Notes under the pieces: generated by a model
The model's database searches: none
What the model saw: only the letters and a program-made list of their open reading frames with translations
Told to the model about the DNA's origin: nothing
Position numbers and translations under genes: made by a program
Part shown: positions 54,701 to 64,000 of the stretch, piece by piece
Numbering within the stretch: the stretch's first letter is position 1
How the letters are laid out: every line of letters starts with the position of its first letter
Source: Aurelia coerulea
Taxonomy: Eukaryota > Cnidaria > Scyphozoa > Semaeostomeae > Ulmaridae
Direction of reading: 5' to 3'
DNA length: 64,000 nucleotides
Assembly: GCA_039566865.1 (NCBI GenBank)
Contig: CM076945.1
Span: 4,453,501-4,517,500 of the forward strand

Positions 54701-57700
54701 GATATGTGCTAATATTTGCTCTTGAAACCATTTCTGAAATGCACAACGAGCGCGCTAGCGACCCGAGTTTCAGGGCAATTTTTGCGTCTTGCTTTGTTTT
54801 TGTTTATGTCTTAACCAATCGAGCATGGAATTCCCTTTGTCTGCAATCACAAATTGCTTTGTATCTAGGTGTCAATGAAAAGTAGCGAGTTCTATTGTAA
54901 CATTATCTGTCCTTGTTTGCTCAGTCATTGAACGACCGCTCGTGCGACATGATCCATTCCAAATTACCTTGTCATTTTGAAGAGCACTTTCTTTATTCTG
55001 ATAAAGAAAATTGGATCACTGTTTTTCGCTCCTTTTGGGCAGTCCGCAACCAAAACAATTCAAGAAATTGCAAATATATCAATGAATAGGCATCCAAAAA
55101 TCGACAAAAATAACCAAGAATAACATAGGATATGGACGAAAATTAAATAAAAAAATATTTGAAATTGGTCCAGTGCATGATTTATTGTGGCCTGTCGAAA
55201 GTGGGAACTTTTCTCTGGCTCACCCAATAAACAAATTCAGTTTATCATTCTTAAAAGCCATGCGGCAACAATTTGCCAGCATTGTTTCCACCATTTACCG
55301 GAAAAATGTTGCTCTACCCAAACCGTTTTTCTAAATGTCAAAATGGTTTATCCTATTGTAGAATTTTGATGTGAGATCTATTCCACTGAACAGCTTTGAC
55401 GCAAAATTAACAATTACTCTCGAGTAGAAAGACTGATTTTTATGAAATAAAATGTCCCATTTATTGATCCTTTCAAACGAAATTTGTTTCTGTCTTATCT
55501 AAATTAGTTGCTAAATTTTGAACAGTGGATAATTCAAGAGAATTCCAGAAACACCGGGTGAGCCAAAAAAAGTTCCCACTTTCAAAAATTCGTAGCACCA
55601 CAAGTACTACGTGGATTTGAATGATTAAAATTCTGGTTAAAAGCCAAAAGGTCGAAGTATTTTTGTGATTTTTCTCGTCTTCTTGCGAGCACTGCAAATA
55701 TAGGTAAATTCTACTTTACAAAAATTTCATGGTTGCAAAATGACTGAAAAGGGCCTAAAACATTGGATCAAATCGTTAGGACTCTCCTCACACATTACAA
55801 TACGTACATGCGTTACACCTTTCTCAAGAGTTATAAGACCTAGATTTTGAAACAGCTAATAAACATTTTCAATGTCATGGTAATAGAAGTGCAGACGATA
55901 TCTCTCACCCATGAGAAATTGCATTTTCTCTGTTGTTCTGAGCGAGGAGTTCTTTATGATTTGATCAAGCATTTTAGGCCTTTTTCTGTAATTTTGAAGC
56001 CATCCACTTTTTGTAAACTTGAATTTACCAATTTGTCCAGTGCTCATAAAAGGCAAGAAAAATCACAAAAATACTTCAATATTTTGGCTGTCAAGCAGAT
56101 ATTGATTCATTCCAATCCATTTAGTACTCTTGATGCTATGAATTTTCAAAAGTGGGAACTTTTTCTGGATCACCCTTTAGAATTGCTACTCTTTTTTTGC
56201 AGATTTGATAAATAATGCGATATTTGATGAGGAACATGATGAGCTTGTTATAGTTAAAGATATCGACTTGTTCTCAATGTGTGAGCACCATCTTGTTCCA
56301 TTTGTAGGAAAGGTAAGTGCAATAAAACAGCTGTTTGTATCTGTTTTGCAAGTCTTCGAAGAAGGGGGGCTTGTTTCGCAAAAAAATGTTTGGGGTGGAG
56401 GCTTATTTGAGGTTTGTACAATCTTGCTGTCTTAATTGCATTTTCCAGCGATCTGTAGGGCATTGACTCGGAATTTTTTTGTGAGCCCCAAGACCACCGT
56501 TCTGTACCCTCCGAGATCTAAGTCAAGGGTTTTTTCACATAGCAAATGAGGAGAAATTAGTTGGGTACGGGGGTAATGTAGGTTAAGGATCTTTCGGAGA
56601 AATGGTTGGAAAGTGCCTGGGAGAGTCGTTCTAAGCCAATGTATAGGCTGGCTTTTTGAAAAATTTCCGAGACAAACTATCATAGAATGATCAAAAATTT
56701 AATTTTGAGGCCAGGCAACTTTAAAGTTTCTGCTGAGCCCGATGCCCTCTTTTTCACAAACCACATACTTCAGATTTCTAAATCCGAGAGAACATGACAG
56801 CCCTTCGATAATTCCTTTACGAAGTGGCGTATTAGATTGATCGCGGACATTTTTGGAAATCCGAAGTTGGCCGTTTGGTGGCCGGTAGGACGTCATTTTC
56901 TAATTGTGGTATCCTACTTGTGTTGTTTCAATAGAGTCATTTATGTTTATGTCAACCTATAAAAAGGGCGCTTATCACATTTACAGCTAAATTAGAGGGC
57001 GTGGTCCAAGAAAATTTCCAAACCCCGCTGTGTTTCGCCCCCCTATTAAAAAATCCTAGGTGCGCCACTGCGGATAACCCAGAAAAAATGATCCAACGCA
57101 ATCTGTTACAGAAAAAAAGTAAGTGGCTGATTGAAATGCTTCAACGTTGTTCTGTTGCTAAAATACAAGCCTATGTTATGAGTATTTTTTGCATTTTCGG
57201 CACTGTAAATTTCCCGAAGTAAGGATTTCGAGGAAAAGGACATACTTGAAATCCTCAAAAAGTCGCCAAAAATAGGGGATTGATTTAAAGCCATTCCAGA
57301 TCTTCAAACCAATGAGGGGCGCGTTTCTTTTTAGCTTGGGATTATTTTTAGGTGCCTACAGGCTGTACATTTTCTCTGAAAACTTTCTACTGAATTGCCT
57401 ATTCCCAGGCTTAAATTGAAACACGGTCCCCATTGTTTTGATGATCTGAAATGGCTGTTTTCATGATCTGAAAAAGTTGCGAAAAGCATTCATAGCGTAG
57501 GCTAGTCTTTTAGCGACAGAACAACGTTTGAAGCATTTCAATCGGTCTTTAATTCTATTCTTTAACAGCTTGCGTTGGGTCACTTTTTTCTGATTACCCG
57601 GGACATGCTAATGACCAAGCCATTTTTAGTTCTTTTTAAGCCCATAAAGAAATATGACTCCCTAATTTCGTGTTAATTCTAGGCTTGTGTTGGCTACCTA

Positions 57701-58567
57701 CCCAATAGGAAAGTTATCGGGCTGAGTAAAATAGCAAGGTAAGTTCCTTTTCACTGTACATAGAGTTTATTGAGTTGTACTGGGTGAGCCAGAAAAAGTT
57801 CCCACTTTCCAAAATTCGTAGCACCACAAGTATTTCATGGATTTGAATGATTCAAACTCTAGTTAAAAGCCATAAGATCAAAGCATTTTGCATTTTGCAT
57901 TTGTGATTTTTCTCGTCTTCTTAGGAGCACTGCAAATATAGGTAAATTAAACTTTGCAAAAATTTCATGGTTGCACAATTACTGAAAAAGGGTCTAAAAC
58001 ACTTGATTAAATTGTTAGGACTCTCCTCACACAGAACAATACTCTTGGGCGTGCCACTTCTCTCAAGAGTTGTAAGATATAGATTCTCAAACAGATACTA
58101 AAGGTTTTCAATCAATCCCATAGCAATAGATTTGCAGACGACAGCTCTCACCCATGTGAAATTACATTTTCTCCGTTGTTTTGAGCGAGGAGTCCTTTAT
58201 GATTAGATCAAGAATTTTAGGCCTTTTTGGGTCATTTTGCAACCACCAAGTTTTTGTAAACCTGAATTTATCAATTTCTTCATCTGACGTCTAATTTGAA
58301 GCAGTCTTTGGTAATAAATCGTATTTATTTTCTGTCATGCATTGTTTTAGTTGTCTTTCTTTCTTTTTTTAATATTTATGTTAATTGCCTTGTGGTAGTC
58401 ACAGTATTTTGCTCCCCGGGGTTATTCGTCCCAGTAGTATTGTAAAGTAATTCTTGTAAGTAGTGTAGGTTGTAATGTGTATTGCAATATTTTATTGGAT
58501 TATATATAAAAAACATTCTTTGTTTTCTTTTCTAGAATTGTAGAAATGTACAGTAGGAGGCTTCAAG
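51525..58567 (+). CDS. GCH1: GCH1, GTP cyclohydrolase I (four internal exons; 5' and 3' ends missing)
   Basis: GTP cyclohydrolase I makes dihydroneopterin triphosphate from GTP, the first step of tetrahydrobiopterin synthesis. The enzyme is a cytosolic decamer. Exons: 51525-51743, 56203-56312, 57683-57738 and 58536-58567, in frame with phases 1, 0, 2, 1. Key segments are [20 protein letters not shown]; then [14 protein letters not shown] and [19 protein letters not shown], with the zinc-binding Cys and His in CEHH; then [17 protein letters not shown]; then [10 protein letters not shown]. Internal exon lengths of 110, 56 and 32 nt equal those I remember for human GCH1. The exon after 58567 (85 nt in human) and the last one were not found before 64000. 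The N-terminal exon is also unseen. The introns are full of foldback elements and contain an Academ-like transposon. Confidence 0.93.
51751..52167. mobile_element. TA-flanked MITE 7 bp downstream of a GCH1 donor
   Basis: Ends CAGTAAAAACCCGCACATAA and TTATGTGCGGGTTTTTACTG, with TA at 51749-51750 and 52168-52169. 417 bp. It begins seven bases after the exon's last base. Confidence 0.9.
52170..53004. other. GCH1 intron 1, unassigned
   Basis: Contains a decayed G-run-type element at 52450-52680 (GGGACGTGCC, repeated 'cataatcctgc'). Confidence 0.5.
53023..53776. mobile_element. Mariner-like MITE, CAGGGTGTCCCA ends, nested
   Basis: Long inverted arms starting CAGGGTGTCCCAAAAAAATT and ending AATTTTTCTGAGACACCCTG. 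TA is on the left; TT is on the right (mutated). It is inserted in the left arm of the larger foldback. Confidence 0.8.
54089..54225. mobile_element. TA-flanked MITE, CTTGCTAGCTACTGTAGT ends, nested
   Basis: TA at 54087-54088 and 54226-54227. The ends CTTGCTAGCTACTGTAGT and ACTACAGTAGCTAGCAAG are exact inverse complements. 137 bp. Confidence 0.85.
55555..56176. mobile_element. Foldback MITE, GGGTGAGCC ends, next to GCH1 exon acceptor
   Basis: Ends CCGGGTGAGCCAAAAAAAG and CTTTTTCTGGATCACCC. The arms extend ~200 bp inward with 'gtgggaac' and 'aattcgtagcacca' blocks. The right end lies 26 bp before the AG of the next GCH1 exon. A solo end of the same family is at 55196-55228. Confidence 0.75.
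56203..56312 (+). CDS. GCH1: GCH1 exon with CEHH zinc site (110 nt)
   Basis: The acceptor is CTTTTTTTGCAG ending 56202 and the donor GTAAGT starts at 56313. The first two bases complete an aspartate codon started in the previous exon. The frame gives [13 protein letters not shown] through [12 protein letters not shown]. Confidence 0.95.
56313..57682. other. GCH1 intron 2
   Basis: Holds a hAT-like right end (TAGGTGCGCCACTG at about 57058-57071) without a recognised partner, and a satellite-like monomer near 56625. Confidence 0.6.
57683..57738 (+). CDS. GCH1: GCH1 exon (56 nt)
   Basis: Acceptor AATTCTAG ending 57682, donor GTAAGT at 57739. Encodes [18 protein letters not shown] plus two bases of the next arginine codon. 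Confidence 0.95.
57780..58290. mobile_element. GGGTGAGCC-family foldback MITE, second copy
   Basis: TA is followed by CTGGGTGAGCCAGAAAAAG. The sequence parallels 55557-56000 through 'ggcctttttgggtcattttg' but lacks the right arm. It starts ~40 bp after the GCH1 56-nt exon. Confidence 0.75.
58536..58567 (+). CDS. GCH1: GCH1 micro-exon (32 nt)
   Basis: Acceptor TTTTCTAG ending 58535, donor GTGAGG at 58568. Encodes (R)[10 protein letters not shown] and one base of the next codon. The 32-nt length equals the human exon 4 as I recall it. Confidence 0.93.
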
Positions 58568-58807
58568 GTGAGGTGCTTTCATGGGATTAGATTATTAATT
58601 ATTGCTGATTATTATCAATGGGTTTAGTTATTGTTGCCGCATTAAAGGGCTGTACAAGCTAAGATTCTAAAAATCCCGAACTTTCTCCCCCTAATGCATG
58701 CAAGTAGCAGCAGATACATTGCAAATGAAGATTTTTTCTACATGTTTGAACCACGTAGAATTCGCCAGTGCCATCAGATTTTTTATGCCATCAACAATTA
58801 TAAAGTA

Positions 58808-59163
58808 TAGTAGAGGAAAATACCAGGAATCCGCGACCAATTTCAGCAGACCTTGTTTTGAAGGTGTTTTCTAGATCAGAAAAATGTGCTGAACAAAATG
58901 AGCTTGGGGGACCCTCTCAAAAATTTGAGCGTTTTTGGCCAGGGGGTAATGTCTGAAATGGGACAAATTTTCTTATGAAATCACCATAACAATGGATTCG
59001 ACACCGTAAAAAAGACCTAAATGTGCCAATTCACTGGCCAAGACCAATAAGGTATTATCCCACAGAAAAATATCCCTAAAGTGACCTTTTTGGAACAAAG
59101 ACGGGGGTTATGTGCCTTACAGCCTGCTTTTCAATTGTTATTGTCACATCGCGCTAGTTCATA
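58808..59163 (+). repeat. Left terminal inverted repeat of the Academ-like element
   Basis: Runs from TAGTAGAGG to 'cgcgctagttcata' and matches the complement of 62595-62950. Confidence 0.92.
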
Positions 59164-59659
59164 CCATGACTATCAAATACCGCCCAAATGCACTGCTTCA
59201 CAATCTGCAAATAAGAGAACTGATTGTTTTCACTTTAAATTGTACCCATATACTACTTTTCAAACCTTGGGGACCCTGACCCAGTCCCCTAGAGAATATC
59301 ATTTTCGACCAAAATGACATTAACTTGCAATAAGATCTTTGCTATTGTAGATGTTCCTAAATTTATCTGAAAATTTGTAAATAAGTATATTCTCCAATGG
59401 TCTACTTATTTTTTGCTGAATTTCTGCCATAACATCGGAAATACTTGTGAACTGTCGTTGGAAACAGTTTCAAGAGTTCATCTCATTCTATTGAGAGACT
59501 TCAAAACAGATGCCTTGAACAAGTTTGGCAAGTCAAAACTCGAAGTAACCATGCTGTTTCATCGAGGAGAGTGGGAGGTTCGTTGGATTTAAGGTTTGTA
59601 GTAATATCGTTTGACTCATTTTGCCTTTTCTTGGTCCCTTCCATACCCAGTGTTCCTTC

Positions 59660-62266
59660 ATGTCAGCAATCAATAAAAGGTTCAAAGGGTTGGGGTTGAG
59701 TGACGTTCTTGTTGCAGCTGGTGCTATTGCTGAGGGTTCAGTGGACAGGGCACTTTGTGGAAAGCATTAAAAGCGAGGTATTCGATGTCTCCGTTTAATG
59801 TATGAGGCACTAATCCGCCAAATAATCCAAGAAAGCATTAGTAATAATCATCATCTATCATCGGAGATCAAGGAAATGCTGCGGATATTGCAAAATCCAT
59901 CAAGTACCACAAGAGAAAATCTGAAGGCAACTAATGATATCTTAGAAGCAAGTCCAGAGTTCTCAAACTTTATTTCTAAAGCATTTGATGAACTATAGAA
60001 CAGTCTGAAAGTCATATGGCCAAGTACTGGCTGAGTTTTTTTGCAAATGGTTGAGATACTGATGCAAAACATCCATGCTCTGAGAACTCAGAATTGGGAA
60101 GAATTTGAGATTTCTCTGAGATCTATGTTGCCATGGATGCAAATTTATGACAACAACAAGTATGGAAGATGGCTCGTCGAATTCTGGCTAGAGATGAGTT
60201 GTTTACCTGAAGAAAAGGCACAGTACCTGTACCAGGGATTATTTGCTCAGTCAATGACAGCTAAGCCATACTCTTGTTTGCCGCTGAATCTTTGGATCGA
60301 AATGACGATGAATAAAGGGTCCAAAATGAAAGCAGGCTGGAAGAAAATTTTGAAAAATGAGAAGATGCTCTTGATACACACACGCAATGCCAATTCTGTG
60401 AAAAGGGTCAGAGTTGCACTTCATGCCATGGCAAACGTAAGGAAAACAACACAAGATCACCGTGAAAATTCAACCTTCCGACTACAGGCTGACAAGCAAG
60501 CAGTGCAAGATATTGATAAATGCTTAACAGAATTCAACTCCAAACCCTTCGACCTCTCCAATGAAACCCTCAGGACTCTTCAGTCTGGCATGATTGCCTC
60601 TGACAAGCTTGTTCATGATTTTGAAACCGCACACGATGATGGTGAATTACTGGTTACAGAGTTCTTTAAAGAAAGAATGTTTTCTACCCAGAAATCATTT
60701 GACGACAAAATGCATAGAAACTCAAGGTACACCTTCGACAAGCCACCTTCAACAGAGAAAGAGAAAGGTTCAACCATTCCAAAGACTACTGGAATGGAAA
60801 ACAAAGCTATGGCCCAAATTATAGCCTTGTCACAAAGCAGTGGAGCGAACATTGACCTTGTGCAGGTGATGGAGCATCGTGTGACAGAAGAGTGCCTCTC
60901 AATATTCAACATCAACGGAACAATGATCAAAGTACAGAAATCAAAGTTAGTTGAAAAGCTAAAATTTGTGTCATTATACCAAATCGACAAGTACACTGCA
61001 CTAGTTGACATGGGGTTTCTATGGAGAATGGTTACACCTTCAATGGAGCACAGGGAAAAGAACGATGGAAGTCACTACACTTGGAGTGACTATGCTGATA
61101 GAGTTTTTTCGCTTGCTTTGTCAAGGCATCGAAATGCATCTGAAATCATTTTCGTCAATGACCCATGCGACCTGGAGATGAGTATCAAAGACAGTGCGCA
61201 TGCTCACAGAGCAGGGGAATCTTCTTATCTTGGAGGTACAAGAAATGTTTTCATCAGAAAAGAAGATAAACTGCCACCTTCAAAAGAATTTCAAAATTTC
61301 TTCAAGAACCCAGGCAACAAAATACGTCTCCAACATTTCCTCAGAAGCGAATTCAATTCTTTCTCAGCCTTGCAACCCAACATCAACTTTATTTGCTCCT
61401 TAAGGAATAAATGCTGGAAGCTACAGAATACTAATGAAAATACAGAAATTGAAGAGTTTGAATGCCATCACATAGAAGCAGATACAATATTATTCTACAT
61501 ATATTCTCAAATAAGAAAGAATGATGCAGTCACTCCTGTTGTAATCGATGCTGAAGACACAGTGTTCTGGTCTTGGCTGCGCATGTTGCACATAAATAAA
61601 TGGTATCTTGGGCACCATTTATAGCCTGAGGAGAAAGAAAGAAGTATACGATTGCAAGCAACTTTGCACAGAAGAAGTTTCCAACATTATTGTACCTCTT
61701 CATATACATACAGGAGCTGATGCAGTATCAGGCTTCTTTGGCCATGGAAAGAAATCTGTTGTAGAAAAAACGGTCAAATCTTTAGATGCAATGCAGCTGT
61801 TGAAAGATGTCGGAAAGAGCTGCCTGTAACACCAGAAGTAATGGAAAATTTGGCACAATTTACAATCAGGTATGTGTATGGTGACAGAAAGAGCACAACG
61901 TTGGCTGAAGCTAGAACACTGAAGTGGGAGAAAATGAAAAATAAGTCTACACGCGGTATACCTCCAGATCTAGACTCCCACAACTTGAAAGCAAAGCGAG
62001 TTAACTACTAAGCGAGCATTTTGATGAACGTCGACAAGCCTGATCATCCCCCTTCTCCAGTATACCATGGTTGGACTCTAGAAAATGGTAAATGTCAACC
62101 ACTAAGATACACAAAGGCCCCATTACCAGAGAGGTTTGAAATATTTGAAGCAGAGAGAGATGATGATGATGATGACAGTGCATCAGATACGAACAGTTCT
62201 TCAGGTAGCGACAGTGACCAGGAGGATGAGGTGTCAGAAGACGAAAGTGAGAAAGACTTTGCATAG
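59660..62266 (+). pseudogene. Academ-type transposase relic (XPG-like nuclease), inactivated
   Basis: Coding blocks run through several frames. 59660-59998: INKRFKGLGLSDVLV, AEGSVDRALCGKH, stop at 59768, LMYEALIRQI. Then HMAKYWLSFF; then a 527-codon frame 60041-61624 with YGRWLVEFWLEMSCLP and KMKAGWKKI; then 61608-61829 with GADAVSGFFGHGKKS; then FTIRYVYGD, a stop at 62009, and SPVYHGWTLENGK with an acidic Asp/Ser tail. Acidic motifs H-I-E-A-D (residue ~479 of the long frame), D-A-E-D (~503) and T-G-A-D recall the ExE/DxD/GxD pattern of XPG/FEN nucleases. At least four frameshifts and two stops show it is dead. The same block order is known to me from abundant uncharacterised invertebrate proteins. 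The N-terminal third may be missing. Confidence 0.75.
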
Positions 62267-62384
62267 GAAAGTTCTAATGCTTACATTAATACTATGACAT
62301 TACCTTCGAACCATACTTTGTTTTGAAACAGCGCATTTGGATCTTATTTTATCTAGTGTCCATGTGATAGTGCATTTGGTAGAT

Positions 62385-62390
62385 ATCATC

Positions 62391-62444
<54 letters not shown>

Positions 62445-62478
62445 GTCATCGTCATCGTCATCATCATCATCATCATCA
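62385..62478 (+). repeat. (CAT)n microsatellite
   Basis: About 90 bp of CAT/CGT triplets, inside the Academ-like element. Open frames through it are artefacts. Confidence 0.95.
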
Positions 62479-62594
62479 ATACTCTATTCAAAGTAGGCAA
62501 AGGTAAAATGAATAGCTAAATTAGAGCTAATTAATGCCTACTATTTACATTATCTATAATTTACAATATGATTAAATAAAACTATTAACAAGAT

Positions 62595-62950
62595 ATGAAC
62601 TAGCGCGATGTGACAATAATAATTGAAAAGCAGGCTGTAAGGCACATAACCCCCGTCTTTTGTGCCAAAAATGTCACTTTAGGGATATTTTTCTGTGTGA
62701 TAATACCTTATTGGTCTTGGCCAGTGGATTGGCACATTTAGGTCTCTTTTATGGTGTCGAATCCATTGTTATGGTGATTTCATGAGAACATTTGTCCCAT
62801 TTCAGACATTACCCCCTGGCCAAAAACGCTCAAATTTTTGAGAGGGTCCCCCAAGCTCATTTTGTTCAGCACATTTTTCTGATCTAGAAAACACCTTGAA
62901 AACAAGGTCTGCTGAAATTGGTCACGGATTCCTGGTATTTTCCTCTACTA
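62595..62950 (-). repeat. Right terminal inverted repeat of the Academ-like element
   Basis: Complement of the left repeat, ending CCTCTACTA at 62950. Confidence 0.92.
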
Positions 62951-63183
62951 GTAGAATAATGATCGCAGACCTTTAAATATTCAATCTCGCTGATGATTAC
63001 TGGGATACTGACCGATTTCGAAGGGGGTTCAAGAAAGGTCTTTCATCCAAAGACCACAGCTCCGCTGGGAAATCATAGCGTCCTTTGTCTTCAACCAATA
63101 ATACAGGAATTTTCGCATACAAATGTCGTAATTGGCTGTCTCATCCCAGGTTTGTTTACGTTGGGATGGCACATCCTCTTTAA
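62951..63183. other. GCH1 intron, unassigned
   Basis: No exon recognised. Confidence 0.4.
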
Positions 63184-63531
63184 AGGGGCTGGATAAGAAA
63201 TAGGAAAACAAATCCATGGTTTGTGCATCAAATATTGCATTTTGAAAGGAGAAATTCCTTTGCAATTAGCTAAATTTAAAAGGAAGAGATCCTTATTTAG
63301 ATACAGGCTGATCTTTGGGTGAGAGATCAACGAAAATACTTGTTGGAAATCCATTTATATCGCAGCGATACCAAACCATATGGAGCTTTAATTTGTATCA
63401 GAAGAAAGTGTAAAGGCCAATCTACAAGATGAGACATTTATTTTGAATGTTTGTTGAATGGTCGCAATAAATTAGCCTATCAGAAAACAGCAAAATCAAA
63501 AATTTCCACGACAGTTTCTTATCCAGCCCCA
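63184..63531. mobile_element. TTAA-flanked MITE, AGGGGCTGGATAAG ends
   Basis: TTAA at 63180-63183 and 63532-63535. Ends AGGGGCTGGATAAGAAA and TTTCTTATCCAGCCCCA. The terminus resembles the 28891 element. Confidence 0.75.
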
Positions 63532-63535
63532 TTAA

Positions 63536-63938
63536 TGTAAAAAGAACAACCTTACCAAATGCCGAAGAACAATTCTTTCCACCTTTTGACATCCGTAACA
63601 GCTCTAAACTCGCAAAACATTTTTCATCAATTAGGCCAAATGTCGTCGCTATTTTGTAAGAGTACGCGATAAGGAGGTTAGCCTCGGTTTAGCGGTTAGG
63701 CTCGACATAACGTAGAAGGCAACGTGGCAGTGACCTTGTGCGTTTATGACATCACATCGCTCATTTCGCATATTTTAAATACGTAATTTTGCAGAGAAAA
63801 GAGAGAACAAAGTTGCATGTTATCTTTAATTTTGTCAACTATCATACCAACCCCGGAGTTGATTTCTAGCCGCGTTAAATAAATGTTTAATAAGGTAGCC
63901 TTTAGTAAGCAAATAATTTCACATTCATGTTGATTACA
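63536..63938. other. No gene seen
   Basis: Unassigned. Confidence 0.4.
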
Positions 63939-63940
63939 GT

Positions 63941-64000
63941 AAGATCCCGCTAATAAGGAACTCAAATTTTCAAATCAGGCTCTCTAGTTTCTTATGTATG
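63941..64000. mobile_element. TA-flanked MITE, left end only (cut by window edge)
   Basis: TA followed by CAGTAAGATCCCGCTAATAA, similar to the ends at 38335 and 51751. Confidence 0.6.

Larger units (their letters stand above)
53005..55193. mobile_element. Large foldback element with nested insertions
   Basis: The arms pair from 'aggcaacgataaatcat' (53005) with 'atgatttattgtggcct' (55193) inward. They continue through ACTGGACCAATTT and AAATTGGTCCAGT to 'gcctcgggcattttattt' and its complement near 54560-54660. The left arm is interrupted by two MITEs (53023-53776 and 54089-54225). Non-coding. Confidence 0.75.
58808..62950 (+). mobile_element. Academ-like DNA transposon (4143 bp) in a GCH1 intron
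   Basis: Terminal inverted repeats of ~356 bp (58808-59163 and 62595-62950) begin TAGTAGAGGAAAATACCAGG and differ at about a dozen positions by eye. GTA flanks both ends (58805-58807 and 62951-62953), read as a 3-bp target duplication; a TA duplication with slightly shorter ends is also possible. The interior carries one broken plus-strand gene with XPG-like acidic motifs. Long inverted repeats, a 3-bp duplication and an XPG-type nuclease fit the Academ superfamily as I remember it. No DDE motif was seen. Confidence 0.82.

Noticed and set aside
56254..56463. Minus-strand frame over GCH1 exon
   Set aside because: Antisense shadow of the CEHH exon.
59461..59600. Another possible GCH1 exon 5 ('gtttcaagag')
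   Set aside because: The frame stops quickly and the site lies inside the Academ-like element.
62300..62519. Open frames rich in Met/Ile on both strands
   Set aside because: They are translations of the (CAT)n microsatellite.
63030..63120. Possible GCH1 exon 5 ('ttcaagaaagg', reading VQER)
   Set aside because: Only four residues match; the following translation does not resemble the expected LTKQI block and there is no good acceptor.

Overview
The window is animal nuclear DNA, most likely from a cnidarian and probably an anthozoan. The evidence is split genes with GT-AG introns, a radial-spoke (ciliary) gene, a GTP cyclohydrolase I gene whose intron positions match the human gene as I remember it, interstitial CCCTAA repeats, CR1/L2-like LINE remnants, and a very dense load of short non-autonomous DNA transposons. 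The G-run-ended repeats resemble ones I recall from coral and anemone genomes. That taxonomic call is inference; no species is named.

Four host genes can be supported. (1) RSPH9, minus strand, 839-3524: three exons, with the 3' end running off the left edge. Two X-box (RFX) motifs lie just upstream of its start codon. (2) A minus-strand gene for a large secreted, probably GPI-anchored, cysteine-rich repeat protein: coding exons at 9939-11546, 7527-8088 and 6253-6353, with a first exon at 19171-19308. A duplicated first exon lies at 27656-27793, and an unrelated signal-peptide exon at 12009-12230 could be an alternative start. (3) A plus-strand two-exon paralogue, 39480-41565, encoding a 234-residue secreted protein made only of the cysteine-rich repeats. 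(4) GCH1, plus strand: four exons at 51525-58567, with the remaining 3' exons not seen and presumably to the right.

Almost everything else is mobile DNA, and many insertions can be delimited to the base by target-site duplications (TSDs). There are LINE remnants at 4.1, 14.4, 24.7-27.0, 30.2-31.0 and 39.7-40.3 kb. hAT-like elements with 8-bp TSDs include 17247-18627 (carrying a ~123-bp satellite array), 20324-20490 and 20542-22192. A MULE-like element with a 9-bp TSD lies at 43696-44814. Several TTAA-flanked and TA-flanked MITE families are present. A large group of ~300-400-bp elements ends in G/C runs and has 8-bp TSDs (6.5, 13.0, 13.7, 19.5, 23.7, 32.5, 38.7, 42.0 and 42.8 kb). A family of tiny palindromes with TAGCCT ends and 8-9-bp TSDs has four copies.

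The most notable system is at 58808-62950: a 4.1-kb DNA transposon with ~356-bp, ~96-97% identical terminal inverted repeats, inserted in a GCH1 intron. Its broken ORF belongs to an 'uncharacterised protein' family common in invertebrate genomes and shows XPG/FEN-like acidic motifs. The layout fits the Academ superfamily. GCH1 introns 1, 3 and 4 are packed with foldback elements that reach within 7-40 bp of splice sites.
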